Positions 1 through 7,852 of a DNA stretch of 64,000 bases are shown one piece after another; the first letter of the stretch is position 1; each line of letters begins with the position of its first letter. Source of the stretch: FEN-1279 sp964501535 (GTDB taxonomy: Bacteria; Bacteroidota; Ignavibacteria; Tepidaquicellales; Tepidaquicellaceae); the NCBI GenBank assembly GCA_964501535.1, contig CAZCSV010000001.1, positions 186,001-250,000 of the forward strand. Direction: 5' to 3'. Position numbers and translations under genes: made by a program. Below the pieces are notes generated by a model that was given only the letters and a program-made list of their open reading frames with translations, was not told where the DNA came from and ran no database searches.

Positions 1-369
1 AAGGTTTTTAAAAATGAAGAGTGCGTGAAGGACAGAATTTTTCATTCTTTCTATAACAATTATGTCCGCTTCTTGAATAAATTTATTATGGGAATGGGAA
101 GAGGCGAATGCCATGTGATTAAAAAAGTGGCTTTTGAAAAGGTTGGACGCTATAACGAAAAAATGAACGCAGGCGAAGACTTCGATTTATATAAAAGATT
201 GAAGAAAATCGGCAAAATAAAATTTCTGAATGATATCGTAATACATGAATCACCGAGAAGATATAGAAAATTCGGTTACGTTAAAGTATTCTGGGATTGG
301 ACCAGAAACTCTATTTGGATAACTTTATTTAAAAAATCAATTTCTAAAGTTTGGGAAGAAGTAAGGTAA
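1..369 (+). CDS. Family 2 glycosyltransferase, C-terminal part (cut by window edge)
   Basis: The reading frame is open to the left edge, so this is the 3' end of a longer gene. About 120 residues are visible. They contain the acceptor-side region of a GT-A glycosyltransferase: a GRGECHVIKK stretch, the AGEDFDLYKRLKKIG segment that carries the catalytic ED pair, and a basic, aromatic tail (FWDWTRNSIW). Such enzymes transfer sugars onto lipid carriers or cell-surface glycans. The substrate cannot be told. The stop codon lies 19 bases inside the following tgt gene, which suggests translational coupling. Confidence 0.75.
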   Translation, partial: KVFKNEECVKDRIFHSFYNNYVRFLNKFIMGMGRGECHVIKKVAFEKVGRYNEKMNAGEDFDLYKRLKKIGKIKFLNDIVIHESPRRYRKFGYVKVFWDWTRNSIWITLFKKSISKVWEEVR

Positions 370-1502
370 AGTTTTTTGATGTTCTTTCTTATAGCAGCCG
401 GCCCGGCGTTAAAGCACGTTGCGGGCTTATTCGTACTTCTCATTCACAGTTCGAAACACCTGTGTTTATGCCGGTTGGTACCGCAGGAACGGTTAAGGCA
501 ATCGAAAATAGGGAATTGGAAGAATTCGATACAAGAATAATTCTCGCAAATACTTATCACCTGTATCTCAGACCTGGCGTTGATGTCTTGAAAAATGCTG
601 GAGGTCTGCATAAACTGATGAACTGGAATAAAAGCCTGCTCACCGATAGCGGTGGTTTTCAGGTCTTTAGCCTGTCTTCACTGAAAAAAATTTCAGAAAA
701 TGGTGTGACTTTTTCTTCTCATATAGATGGCTCGAGACATTTGTTTACACCTGAAAAAGTCATCGAAATTCAAAGAGCTGTTGGTGCTGATGTTGTTATG
801 CCTCTTGATGAGTGCTTGCCTAATCCGTCCGATTGGAAAACGGTGTCTAAATCTCTGAAAAGAACTCATAACTGGGAAAAAAGATGTCTGGAGTATTATC
901 AAAATTCGGATTCCCTTTACGGTTATGAACAATATCTGTTTTCTATTTGTCAGGGTAGCATCTTTAAAGACCTGAGAAAAAATAGTATAGAGTTTCTGAG
1001 CGAACTGGATTTTTCTGGTAATGCAATCGGTGGACTTGCAGTCGGAGAAAAAAATGATGTAATGTACGAAATTACTGATTTCTGCACGGATATTATGGCA
1101 ACTGAAAAACCGAGATATTTAATGGGCGTGGGAACACCCGTTGATATTCTTAATTGCGTTGAAAGAGGTATCGATATGTTCGATTGCGTTCTGCCGACAA
1201 GAAATGCCAGACACGGAAGATTGTTTACTACATATGGCGAGATTAATATCAAAAATGCAAAATACCAGTATGATTTTAATTCTCCCGATGAGGAATGCAG
1301 CACTTATACGTCCCGGAATTTTTCTCTGGCATACCTGAGACATCTGTTTATGTCTAAGGAAATCCTCGGGTATCAGCTTGCTACTGTGCATAATATTGGC
1401 TTCTATCAGAACCTTATGAAAAATATTAGAAGTGCTGTCAAAACTGATGGGTTCTTGGAATTTAAAAAAAGCTTTTTGGAAAAATATTTATCGAAAAAAT
1501 AA
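351..1502 (+). CDS. tgt: tRNA-guanine transglycosylase, zinc site altered
   Basis: This is the queuosine-pathway enzyme that exchanges guanine 34 in GUN-anticodon tRNAs for preQ1. Visible motifs are ETPVFMPVGTAGTVKA, DSGGFQVFSL (Asp99), DECLPNP, GGLAVGE, and GIDMFDCVLPTRNARHG with the nucleophile Asp. The only workable start is TTG at 351, because an in-frame stop lies at 345-347. In the zinc-binding loop the family pattern Cys-x-Cys-x2-Cys reads Cys316-Ser-Thr318-Tyr-Thr-Ser321. The second and third cysteines are therefore missing, while Cys316 and His347 remain. Length (383 aa) is normal. The family assignment is firm, but whether the protein binds zinc is doubtful. Confidence 0.95.
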   Translation: MGRSKVKFFDVLSYSSRPGVKARCGLIRTSHSQFETPVFMPVGTAGTVKAIENRELEEFDTRIILANTYHLYLRPGVDVLKNAGGLHKLMNWNKSLLTDSGGFQVFSLSSLKKISENGVTFSSHIDGSRHLFTPEKVIEIQRAVGADVVMPLDECLPNPSDWKTVSKSLKRTHNWEKRCLEYYQNSDSLYGYEQYLFSICQGSIFKDLRKNSIEFLSELDFSGNAIGGLAVGEKNDVMYEITDFCTDIMATEKPRYLMGVGTPVDILNCVERGIDMFDCVLPTRNARHGRLFTTYGEINIKNAKYQYDFNSPDEECSTYTSRNFSLAYLRHLFMSKEILGYQLATVHNIGFYQNLMKNIRSAVKTDGFLEFKKSFLEKYLSKK

Positions 1503-1538
1503 AAATTATTTTAATTATAGAAAGGATTAAATAAATAA

Positions 1539-1871
1539 ATGAATATTATATTTGGTTTGTTCTTGCAACAGGGTCAGGGAGGCTTCGAGCAGTTATTCTC
1601 TACTATCGTTCCTTTTTTACTCATTATTCTTGTTTTCTATTTTCTTATCTTAAGACCTCAGCAAAAACGCCAGAAGGAAAGACAAAGATTGCTGGGATCA
1701 GTTAGAAAAGGGGATAGAATAGTCTCTACCGGCGGTATACACGGACTGGTAGAAGGTATCGAGGATAAAACTCTCCTCGTGAAAATCGATGATAATGTTA
1801 AAGTGAAAATGGAAAAAAGCGCTGTATCGGTTATCATTGGAGTTACAGACAGGACCCCGGAAAAGAAATAA
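1539..1871 (+). CDS. yajC: Preprotein translocase accessory subunit YajC
   Basis: A 110-aa protein with a single N-terminal membrane helix (about residues 20-41), followed by the characteristic ILRPQQKRQKERQ stretch and a small soluble domain with VRKGDRIVSTGGIHG. YajC associates with SecDF and the SecYEG channel in the inner membrane. It follows tgt, as in many bacteria where tgt, yajC and secDF cluster. secDF is not next to it here. An AT-rich gap of 36 bases separates it from tgt and may still allow co-transcription. Confidence 0.93.
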   Translation: MNIIFGLFLQQGQGGFEQLFSTIVPFLLIILVFYFLILRPQQKRQKERQRLLGSVRKGDRIVSTGGIHGLVEGIEDKTLLVKIDDNVKVKMEKSAVSVIIGVTDRTPEKK

Positions 1872-1921
1872 AAATATTATTTTGCAATTCTTCATTTTTG
1901 AATCTTGAGGTCTCTTATTTT

Positions 1922-3187
1922 ATGGAAATTACTGAAAAATATAAACTGAACAGCGTAGAGTCTGCAATTGCTGATTTTAAAAAAGGTAAAATCATTGTCG
2001 TCGTTGACGATGAAGAACGTGAAAACGAAGGCGATATGATTTTCTCTGCTGAAAAAGCTACGCCTGAACTGATTAATTTCTTGGTGAAAAATGCCGGTGG
2101 CCTGATTTGTGTCCCTATGATGGAAAACAGATTGAACGAACTTAATATCCATATGATGACTAATGATAATACAGCTTTGCACGAAACTGCCTTTACCGTC
2201 AGCGTCGACTATTTGTTGGGAACAACTACTGGTATCTCTGTCTTCGATAGATTCTTAACTGTTAAAGCGTTGATTGACCCTGATACGAAACCTTCCTCGC
2301 TCGGAAAACCGGGACATATTTTTCCCCTGAAAGCGGAAAACGGGGGGGTCTTGAAAAGAGCTGGACATACCGAAGCTACGGTTGATTTAGCGAGATTGTC
2401 CGGTCATTATCCCGCAGGCGTTTTGTGCGAAGTCCTGAAAGAAAATGGAGAAATGGCTCGCTTGCCTGAATTAATTAAAATTGCTAAAAAGTTTAATCTG
2501 AAAATTATATCCGTAAGAGACTTAATAAATTACAGATTAAAAACTGATATACTGGTTGAAAAGGTCGTCAATGCAAAACTCCCGAGCAAATTCGGTAGCT
2601 TTATTATAAGTCTGTATAGAAGCATCGTCGATAATAAAGAACATCTCGCCCTCGTTAAAGGAAAAATTAATACTGCTAAACCTGTACTTGTTAGGGTGCA
2701 TTCGGAATGCCTTACCGGTGATGTCTTCGGCTCTATGAGGTGTGACTGTAGGGAACAGCTCATTAAGTCACTCGAAATGATTGAAAAAAATGGCAGCGGA
2801 ATCCTCCTCTATATGAGACAGGAAGGCAGGGGAATAGGATTGCTGAATAAACTGAAAGCATATAAATTGCAGGATAAGGGAAAAGATACCGTGGAGGCAA
2901 ATATCGAACTCGGCTTCCGCCCTGATTTGAGAGACTATGGCATTGGAGCCCAAATATTACGCGACCTTGGTGTGCGAAAAATGAAATTGTTGACGAATAA
3001 TCCGGTAAAAATTATTGGTCTGAAAGGATATGGACTCGAAATTGTGGAAAGAATTCCTATCGAGATTCCCGCAAATCCTGAAAATGAAAATTATTTAATG
3101 ACTAAAAGAGATAAACTCGGTCATTTGATTTTATTGAATAAAAATCGGAAAAGTAAAAAGAAAACTATTACAAAAAAAAATAAATAA
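1922..3187 (+). CDS. ribBA: Bifunctional 3,4-DHBP synthase / GTP cyclohydrolase II
   Basis: Makes both riboflavin precursors. The N-terminal DHBP synthase half shows the metal-binding VVDDEERENEGDM segment, PGHIFPL and RAGHTEATVDL. The C-terminal GTP cyclohydrolase II half shows HSECLTGDVFGSMRCDC (zinc cysteines), RQEGRGIGLLNKLKAY and DYGIGAQILRDLG. I chose ATG 1922; the frame is open to a TTG at 1898 that would add eight residues unlike the family N-terminus. The lysine-rich tail (KNRKSKKKTITKKNK) is extra. greA follows after two bases, so the two are probably co-transcribed. Confidence 0.95.
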   Translation: MEITEKYKLNSVESAIADFKKGKIIVVVDDEERENEGDMIFSAEKATPELINFLVKNAGGLICVPMMENRLNELNIHMMTNDNTALHETAFTVSVDYLLGTTTGISVFDRFLTVKALIDPDTKPSSLGKPGHIFPLKAENGGVLKRAGHTEATVDLARLSGHYPAGVLCEVLKENGEMARLPELIKIAKKFNLKIISVRDLINYRLKTDILVEKVVNAKLPSKFGSFIISLYRSIVDNKEHLALVKGKINTAKPVLVRVHSECLTGDVFGSMRCDCREQLIKSLEMIEKNGSGILLYMRQEGRGIGLLNKLKAYKLQDKGKDTVEANIELGFRPDLRDYGIGAQILRDLGVRKMKLLTNNPVKIIGLKGYGLEIVERIPIEIPANPENENYLMTKRDKLGHLILLNKNRKSKKKTITKKNK

Positions 3188-3189
3188 TT

Positions 3190-3666
3190 ATGGAAACAGG
3201 AACTGTATACTTAACAATAGAACGGCTGTCTGAACTTGAAAAAGAATTGATTGAGCTGAAGACTAATCAACGTAAGGTGATTGCTGAAAAAATTGCGGAA
3301 GCTCGCGGACATGGCGACCTGACGGAAAATGCTGAGTATGATGCCGCTAAAGAAGCCCAGACTCACCTTGAAATGAAAATTGGTAAGCTCGAAAACCTTT
3401 TGTCGAGAGCAAAAGTTGTCAAACCTGAAGAAATTCCTGATGACGAGGTCTATATTCTTTGTAGTGTGCAGGTACTTGATTTGAAACACAATGAGGAAAT
3501 TACTTTTACTCTGGTCTCTCCCGATGAGGCGGATTTTGAACTAGATAAAATATCAATTACTTCTCCGCTCGGAAAAGCTCTGCTTGGTAAAAAGGTTGAC
3601 GATATTGTATTGGTTGAGGTCCCCGGAAGTAAAATTGAATATAAAATTTTAAAAATTTCTAAATAA
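3190..3666 (+). CDS. greA: Transcription elongation factor GreA
   Basis: A 158-aa protein with the usual N-terminal antiparallel coiled coil and C-terminal FKBP-like domain. The coil tip carries the conserved GDLTENAEYDAAKEAQ motif. Its acidic residues coordinate the catalytic magnesium in the RNA polymerase secondary channel during cleavage of backtracked RNA. The C-terminal half has the family's TSPLGKALLGK segment. It starts three bases after the ribBA stop and ends six bases before the MCE-domain gene, so it sits inside a tight plus-strand operon. Confidence 0.95.
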   Translation: METGTVYLTIERLSELEKELIELKTNQRKVIAEKIAEARGHGDLTENAEYDAAKEAQTHLEMKIGKLENLLSRAKVVKPEEIPDDEVYILCSVQVLDLKHNEEITFTLVSPDEADFELDKISITSPLGKALLGKKVDDIVLVEVPGSKIEYKILKISK

Positions 3667-3672
3667 TTTATT

Positions 3673-4584
3673 ATGTCAGAAAAAAAATTTTCTGAAATAA
3701 AAGTTGGAGTTTTTGTTTCCATAGCCGCGATTATTGTACTCGCTACTCTGTTTTGGGCTAAGGGATTTATTATTAATAAAGATAAAATTGAATTAAAAGC
3801 GTATTTTAAAAATGTTAGCGGCCTTAACGTCGGTGACCCCGTTACCGTCAACGGAGTGAGAAAAGGTAAAGTCCTGAGCTTTGACTTGGAAGGTGACTCC
3901 GTTTTGGTTGAACTTACTCTTGAAAAATCGGTAAAATTAAAAAAAGATTATAAAATTGAAATTGCTATGCTTGAACTGATGGGTGGAAAACAAATCCTCA
4001 TTAGCCCGGGCGTTAGTAATGAAGAAATTGATTATGAAAAACCTCTGATTGGCGAAACAGGCTCTGATATCACTGCAATGATGAAAAATATGAATGAAGT
4101 TACTCAAGATGTTAAAGGAATCTTGAAAAAATTTGATAAAACTGTAGAGGATTTGGATGTTACTATAAATAATGTGAATGATGTGGTTGGGGATAAAAAC
4201 TTGCACTATAATTTGAAAAATACGCTCTCTAACCTGAATGTCGCTTCGAAACATCTGAACTTGTTGCTGGTTGAAAACAGGTCCTCTTTTAAAGACATTA
4301 CGGGAAAAGTCGGTAAAACCGTGGATAATGTTAACGATATTCTCGACGAAAATGGACCTCAAGTGAAATCAACCTTCAAGGATATCCAGACCTTAACTAC
4401 TAGAATCGATACACTGATAACAAGCATTAATACTATTGTGGGCGATATTCAGATGCAAAAAGGAAGCGTCGGTAAGTTTATGTATGATGATAAGGTGTAT
4501 GAAAACCTGAATAAAAGCCTTCTGGAAATAGAAAAATTATCTAAGAAAATTAGAAAAGACGGAATTAAAATAAATCTATTTTAA
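3673..4584 (+). CDS. MCE/MlaD-family lipid-transport substrate-binding protein
   Basis: A 303-aa protein with one N-terminal membrane helix (about residues 11-32). The MCE domain follows at about 36-115, with NVSGLNVGDPVTVNGVRKG and LELMGGKQILISPG. A long helical C-terminal region contains TVEDLDVTINNVNDVV-like repeats. Family members sit in the periplasm, anchored in the inner membrane, and shuttle phospholipids with an MlaE/MlaF-type ABC transporter. No permease or ATPase gene lies beside it here. Its end overlaps the convergent porQ gene by nine bases. Confidence 0.85.
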   Translation: MSEKKFSEIKVGVFVSIAAIIVLATLFWAKGFIINKDKIELKAYFKNVSGLNVGDPVTVNGVRKGKVLSFDLEGDSVLVELTLEKSVKLKKDYKIEIAMLELMGGKQILISPGVSNEEIDYEKPLIGETGSDITAMMKNMNEVTQDVKGILKKFDKTVEDLDVTINNVNDVVGDKNLHYNLKNTLSNLNVASKHLNLLLVENRSSFKDITGKVGKTVDNVNDILDENGPQVKSTFKDIQTLTTRIDTLITSINTIVGDIQMQKGSVGKFMYDDKVYENLNKSLLEIEKLSKKIRKDGIKINLF

Positions 4585-5529
4585 ACTGAAACCTATATTG
4601 ACTCTGTGAGTCGTCCCGATTTTTCCTAATGAGTTAAATGAATAATCAAGAAAATACTTGTCTTCGTATCTTATCCCTAATCCCGCTGAAAATCCTGCTA
4701 AACCGATCGATGTTCCTGTCTTTAAATCCTGTCTCTGCTGGTTGTTGTATCCTATCCTTAAATCTACATATTCGTTTATGTTGAATTCTCCCCCGATTAT
4801 CACATTCTTGAACCTCGTGAAGAATTTATCGTAATCGTCTCCTAATCTGCAAAATCCTATGTTGAATGTCAATGGAAGATATTCCAGTTTCTTAGTTATT
4901 CCAAAACGTATGTCCAATGGAAGCTTCTCTTTCGTATCTGCGTATGAATCGATTTGTGTCCCCGCATTGAGTATGCTTGCCCCTACGTTCATCATATATT
5001 CTTGTATCTGTACTAATGCTCCTGCATCGATAGCTATTCCTGAAGACCCGTACTCATCGTATTTCGAATAAATGTATTTTATGTTCCCTCCGAAGTTGAA
5101 TCTGTCTTTGTACTTGTTCGCATATCCGAGTGAAATTGCAATGTCATTCGCCCCGAAAGTGCCGGCTTCGTTTAAATCTTCATCGTATTTGTCAAATGTT
5201 CCGTAATTAATGTATCTGATACCTATACCAAAATATCCGTAATCCTTGTATTTTTGAGCGTATGCTACATTCCCGGAATTTATATCCATCAGATATTTGA
5301 AAAAACCTATTGAGGCTTTTTTTTCTGTCAATGTGGATAACCCTGCCGGATTATAAAATATCAGGTTTGCATCGTTTTCCATGGAAACAAAACTTCCAGC
5401 CATGGATGATGACCTCGCATCTACATCTAATTTCAGAAAATTGTATGTTGTTAATGATTGTGACTTAAGAAATGAAACCTGAATGACTAAAAATAAAAAT
5501 AAAAAGGATAATTTTTTTCTGATTAACAT
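4576..5529 (-). CDS. porQ: Type IX secretion system protein PorQ
   Basis: A 317-aa outer-membrane barrel protein with an N-terminal signal peptide (KKLSFLFLFLVIQVSFLKSQS). The first mature segment TYNFLKLDVDARSSSMAG and the DANLIFYNPAGLS segment match the PorV/PorQ family. The middle (YGYFGIGIRYINYGTF, LDIRFGITKKLEYLPLTFNIG) resembles PorQ rather than PorV. PorQ works with the PorU/PorV/PorZ attachment complex in type IX secretion. This fits the many T9SS sorting domains and the sprA gene in the same window. It is convergent with the MCE gene. Confidence 0.82.
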   Translation of the reverse strand: MLIRKKLSFLFLFLVIQVSFLKSQSLTTYNFLKLDVDARSSSMAGSFVSMENDANLIFYNPAGLSTLTEKKASIGFFKYLMDINSGNVAYAQKYKDYGYFGIGIRYINYGTFDKYDEDLNEAGTFGANDIAISLGYANKYKDRFNFGGNIKYIYSKYDEYGSSGIAIDAGALVQIQEYMMNVGASILNAGTQIDSYADTKEKLPLDIRFGITKKLEYLPLTFNIGFCRLGDDYDKFFTRFKNVIIGGEFNINEYVDLRIGYNNQQRQDLKTGTSIGLAGFSAGLGIRYEDKYFLDYSFNSLGKIGTTHRVNIGFSLK

Positions 5530-5631
5530 AATTCAATGAATTTTAGATTTATAACGTAACCTAATCTTTATAATTCTCCTTTTTTTTAACAATAATAAAA
5601 TAAGTAATTGACATAAACAAGTAATAAATCG

Positions 5632-5901
5632 TTAGTAAATTGAAAATTCCCCGTACTCTTTTTCACATTCGATTTCTTCTACATCTGTTGAATTTACGGA
5701 AGCATAGTGAGGTCCTATGTTTAAATCCCTGATAAATTCTTTAATTAAATTTTGGTCCCCCTGTGCAATAACTTCCACATTGCCGTTGTACATGTTCTTT
5801 GCGTATCCTTTTATTCCGTATTCTATGGCTTTTTTGTAACAAAAATACCTGTAACCAACCCCCTGAACTAAACCGCTGATGGTGACTCTTACACATCTCA
5901 T
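5632..5901 (-). CDS. acyP: Acylphosphatase
   Basis: An 89-aa ferredoxin-like-fold enzyme that hydrolyses carboxyl-phosphate anhydrides. Both signature motifs are intact: GLVQGVGYR with catalytic Arg18, and GYAKNMYNGNVEV with catalytic Asn36, at the normal 18-residue spacing. Its ATG overlaps the stop of the upstream DMT transporter by four bases (5898-5901), so it is translationally coupled to that gene. Confidence 0.93.
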   Translation of the reverse strand: MRCVRVTISGLVQGVGYRYFCYKKAIEYGIKGYAKNMYNGNVEVIAQGDQNLIKEFIRDLNIGPHYASVNSTDVEEIECEKEYGEFSIY

Positions 5902-6752
5902 TTTATCCCCCTCCTGATAATTATATTGTATAATTCTGAAATTAATACACCTATTATCATTATTCCCGCACCTAATATCTGAATCCCCGTCATCATTTCG
6001 TTTAATATGAAATATGCTGAAATTACTGCGAACACCTGCTCCAGATTGTAAATTAAACCTGCTCTCACAGGTGTTGTGAACCGCTGAAACTTGTTCGATA
6101 AATATATACCGAGTAGCGTGTTGAATATCGCATTGAAAATTAAAGAACCGATAAGCGTGTTGTTTACTGTTACCGATAAATCTTCGAAAAAATATTCCTC
6201 TATGAAAATCACGCTGAGAAGAGAGAGAATTAACGTCGCCGCAAACTGTCCGAATACTAATGCATTTAAATCGTACTTCTGTGAAAACTTGTCAAGATAC
6301 ACAATGTAAAATGCAAATGAAACCGCACATAACATCGTTATAAGGTCGCCTATGTTCAACGCATCGTTGTGCATATTTGTAAGGAAATATAATCCTAACA
6401 TTACAACTATAATCCCTAAAACATTCTCAATCCTTGGCTTCGATTTTAATATCAATATCTGTACAAAAGGTAGTATCACAATGTTAGTACCCGTTATAAA
6501 TGCCGAATTCGATGCCGAAGTGTATTTTAATCCGGATGTCTGTGTTAGAAATCCGATGAATATAAAAATTCCTAGATATAATCCGTACTTGATATCCTCA
6601 AACCTGAATTTCATAAGCTTTTTTATGAATATCAGAGAAAAAATCAGTGTCGTTAACGCAAACCTCAATAACACAAAAGTGAAAGGGGAGGAGTAAAGCA
6701 ATCCCAGCTTTATAAGCGGAAAACTCAGACCCCATGTCAGAGATACAAACAC
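5898..6752 (-). CDS. EamA/DMT-superfamily transporter
   Basis: A membrane protein of about 10 helices made of two EamA repeats. The first repeat begins with WGLSFPLIKLGL and has GLKYTSASNSAFITG. The second has a matching internal ILNEMMTGIQILGAGIMIIG. Such proteins export or import small metabolites across the inner membrane; the substrate is unknown. The GTG at 6752 is the only standard start, yet it clips the first helix. The frame is open upstream through LQYKAELILVF to a CTG at 6809, so the real start may be a rare codon further upstream. It is coupled to acyP. Confidence 0.85.
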   Translation of the reverse strand: MFVSLTWGLSFPLIKLGLLYSSPFTFVLLRFALTTLIFSLIFIKKLMKFRFEDIKYGLYLGIFIFIGFLTQTSGLKYTSASNSAFITGTNIVILPFVQILILKSKPRIENVLGIIVVMLGLYFLTNMHNDALNIGDLITMLCAVSFAFYIVYLDKFSQKYDLNALVFGQFAATLILSLLSVIFIEEYFFEDLSVTVNNTLIGSLIFNAIFNTLLGIYLSNKFQRFTTPVRAGLIYNLEQVFAVISAYFILNEMMTGIQILGAGIMIIGVLISELYNIIIRRGIK

Positions 6753-6811
6753 TAATATTAATTCCGCTTTATATTGTAAAACCCTGCTTTTGTCTGGTGA
6801 AATGTTCAGCC

Positions 6812-7711
6812 TTAATTGAAAAATTTATGTTTGTAAATAATAAAAACTGATACTAAAAACCATAGCGCTATGCTTATTATGAGCGGTATGTCTTTGGTTA
6901 CTATTTGCTCGGGACTTTCTCCAAGGTTTTTTTTGTGAATCAAATATAGATATCTGAAAATTCCGTATATAACGAATGGCGTCGTGTATATCAGATTGTC
7001 AGTGTGAAATGTCGACGTCGCTTTCTCGGAAACTGTATATAATGCATAACATATGATTGTTCCTGTTGCTGCAACTGTGTTCATTTGGTCGGTGAAAATT
7101 ACATCGTAATGCCTTAATACTTTCCTCTGCCTTTCGATGTTTTCCGTATCAACCGATGAAAGCTCCGCTCTCCTCTTTGATATCGCAAGGAAAAGTGAAA
7201 TGAAAATTGTCGTCAGTATCATCCAGCTTGATATTGATACATTTATTGCGGCTGCTCCGCCCACTACTCTCAGCATAAACCCGAATGAAATGAAAAATAC
7301 GTCGACAATCACGACTTCTTTTATCCACACCGAATAAAAAAGATTTATTGTGAAATATATTATTATTACCCCCGAGAAATAAAATCCTAACCTGTAACAT
7401 AATATCGTGGTTAAAATCGCAATCAAAACAAAAAATATTTTTGCCTCGTTTATCGTTAACTCTCCCGCTGCAAGCGGCCTGAATCTTTTTTTCTTGTGAA
7501 TCCTGTCTGCCTCTAAATCGGTTATGTCGTTGATAATATATGTCATGCCCGATACACCGCAAAATGCTGCGAAAGCTATAATGTTTAAAAATAATAAATG
7601 AAAATTTAATAACTGCCCCGCAAATATAATCGCCGCAAAAACGAATACGTTTTTCAGCCATTGCCTTGGCCTTATTAATATAATCAGATTTATTAATTTT
7701 CCGAGTTTCAT
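6812..7711 (-). CDS. UbiA-family prenyltransferase (decaprenyl-phosphate phosphoribosyltransferase-like)
   Basis: A polytopic membrane protein of 299 aa. RPRQWLKNVFVFA near the N-terminus and the NDITDLEADRIHKKKR motif (Asn61, Asp62, Asp65, Asp69) define the UbiA superfamily. The RPRQWLKN form is typical of the subgroup that transfers phosphoribose onto polyprenyl phosphate, a sugar-donor route for cell-surface glycans, rather than quinone-making enzymes. Function beyond the superfamily is inferred from that motif. The DMT transporter follows on the same strand and overlaps the end region if its start is upstream. Confidence 0.82.
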   Translation of the reverse strand: MKLGKLINLIILIRPRQWLKNVFVFAAIIFAGQLLNFHLLFLNIIAFAAFCGVSGMTYIINDITDLEADRIHKKKRFRPLAAGELTINEAKIFFVLIAILTTILCYRLGFYFSGVIIIYFTINLFYSVWIKEVVIVDVFFISFGFMLRVVGGAAAINVSISSWMILTTIFISLFLAISKRRAELSSVDTENIERQRKVLRHYDVIFTDQMNTVAATGTIICYALYTVSEKATSTFHTDNLIYTTPFVIYGIFRYLYLIHKKNLGESPEQIVTKDIPLIISIALWFLVSVFIIYKHKFFN

Positions 7712-7852
7712 CTGTAAAATTTATGATAATTAGATAATATAAGAAACTAAATAATTCTTTAATATCTAAAAAAATAACCTCTTCTCGTCAAAGGCGTGCC
7801 GATGGGAATGATATCTTGTTTTATGTGTTAAATGTTCTCCATGAAATTATTA

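Noticed and set aside
1872..1921. Possible FMN riboswitch before ribBA
   Set aside because: Only 50 bases separate yajC and ribBA, too short for the FMN aptamer, and no conserved core is visible.
7712..7852. Possible B12 riboswitch near the mutase gene
   Set aside because: The gap is downstream of the mutase and upstream of the prenyltransferase gene. No cobalamin-box core could be recognised, and none is present before the BtuF-like gene either.
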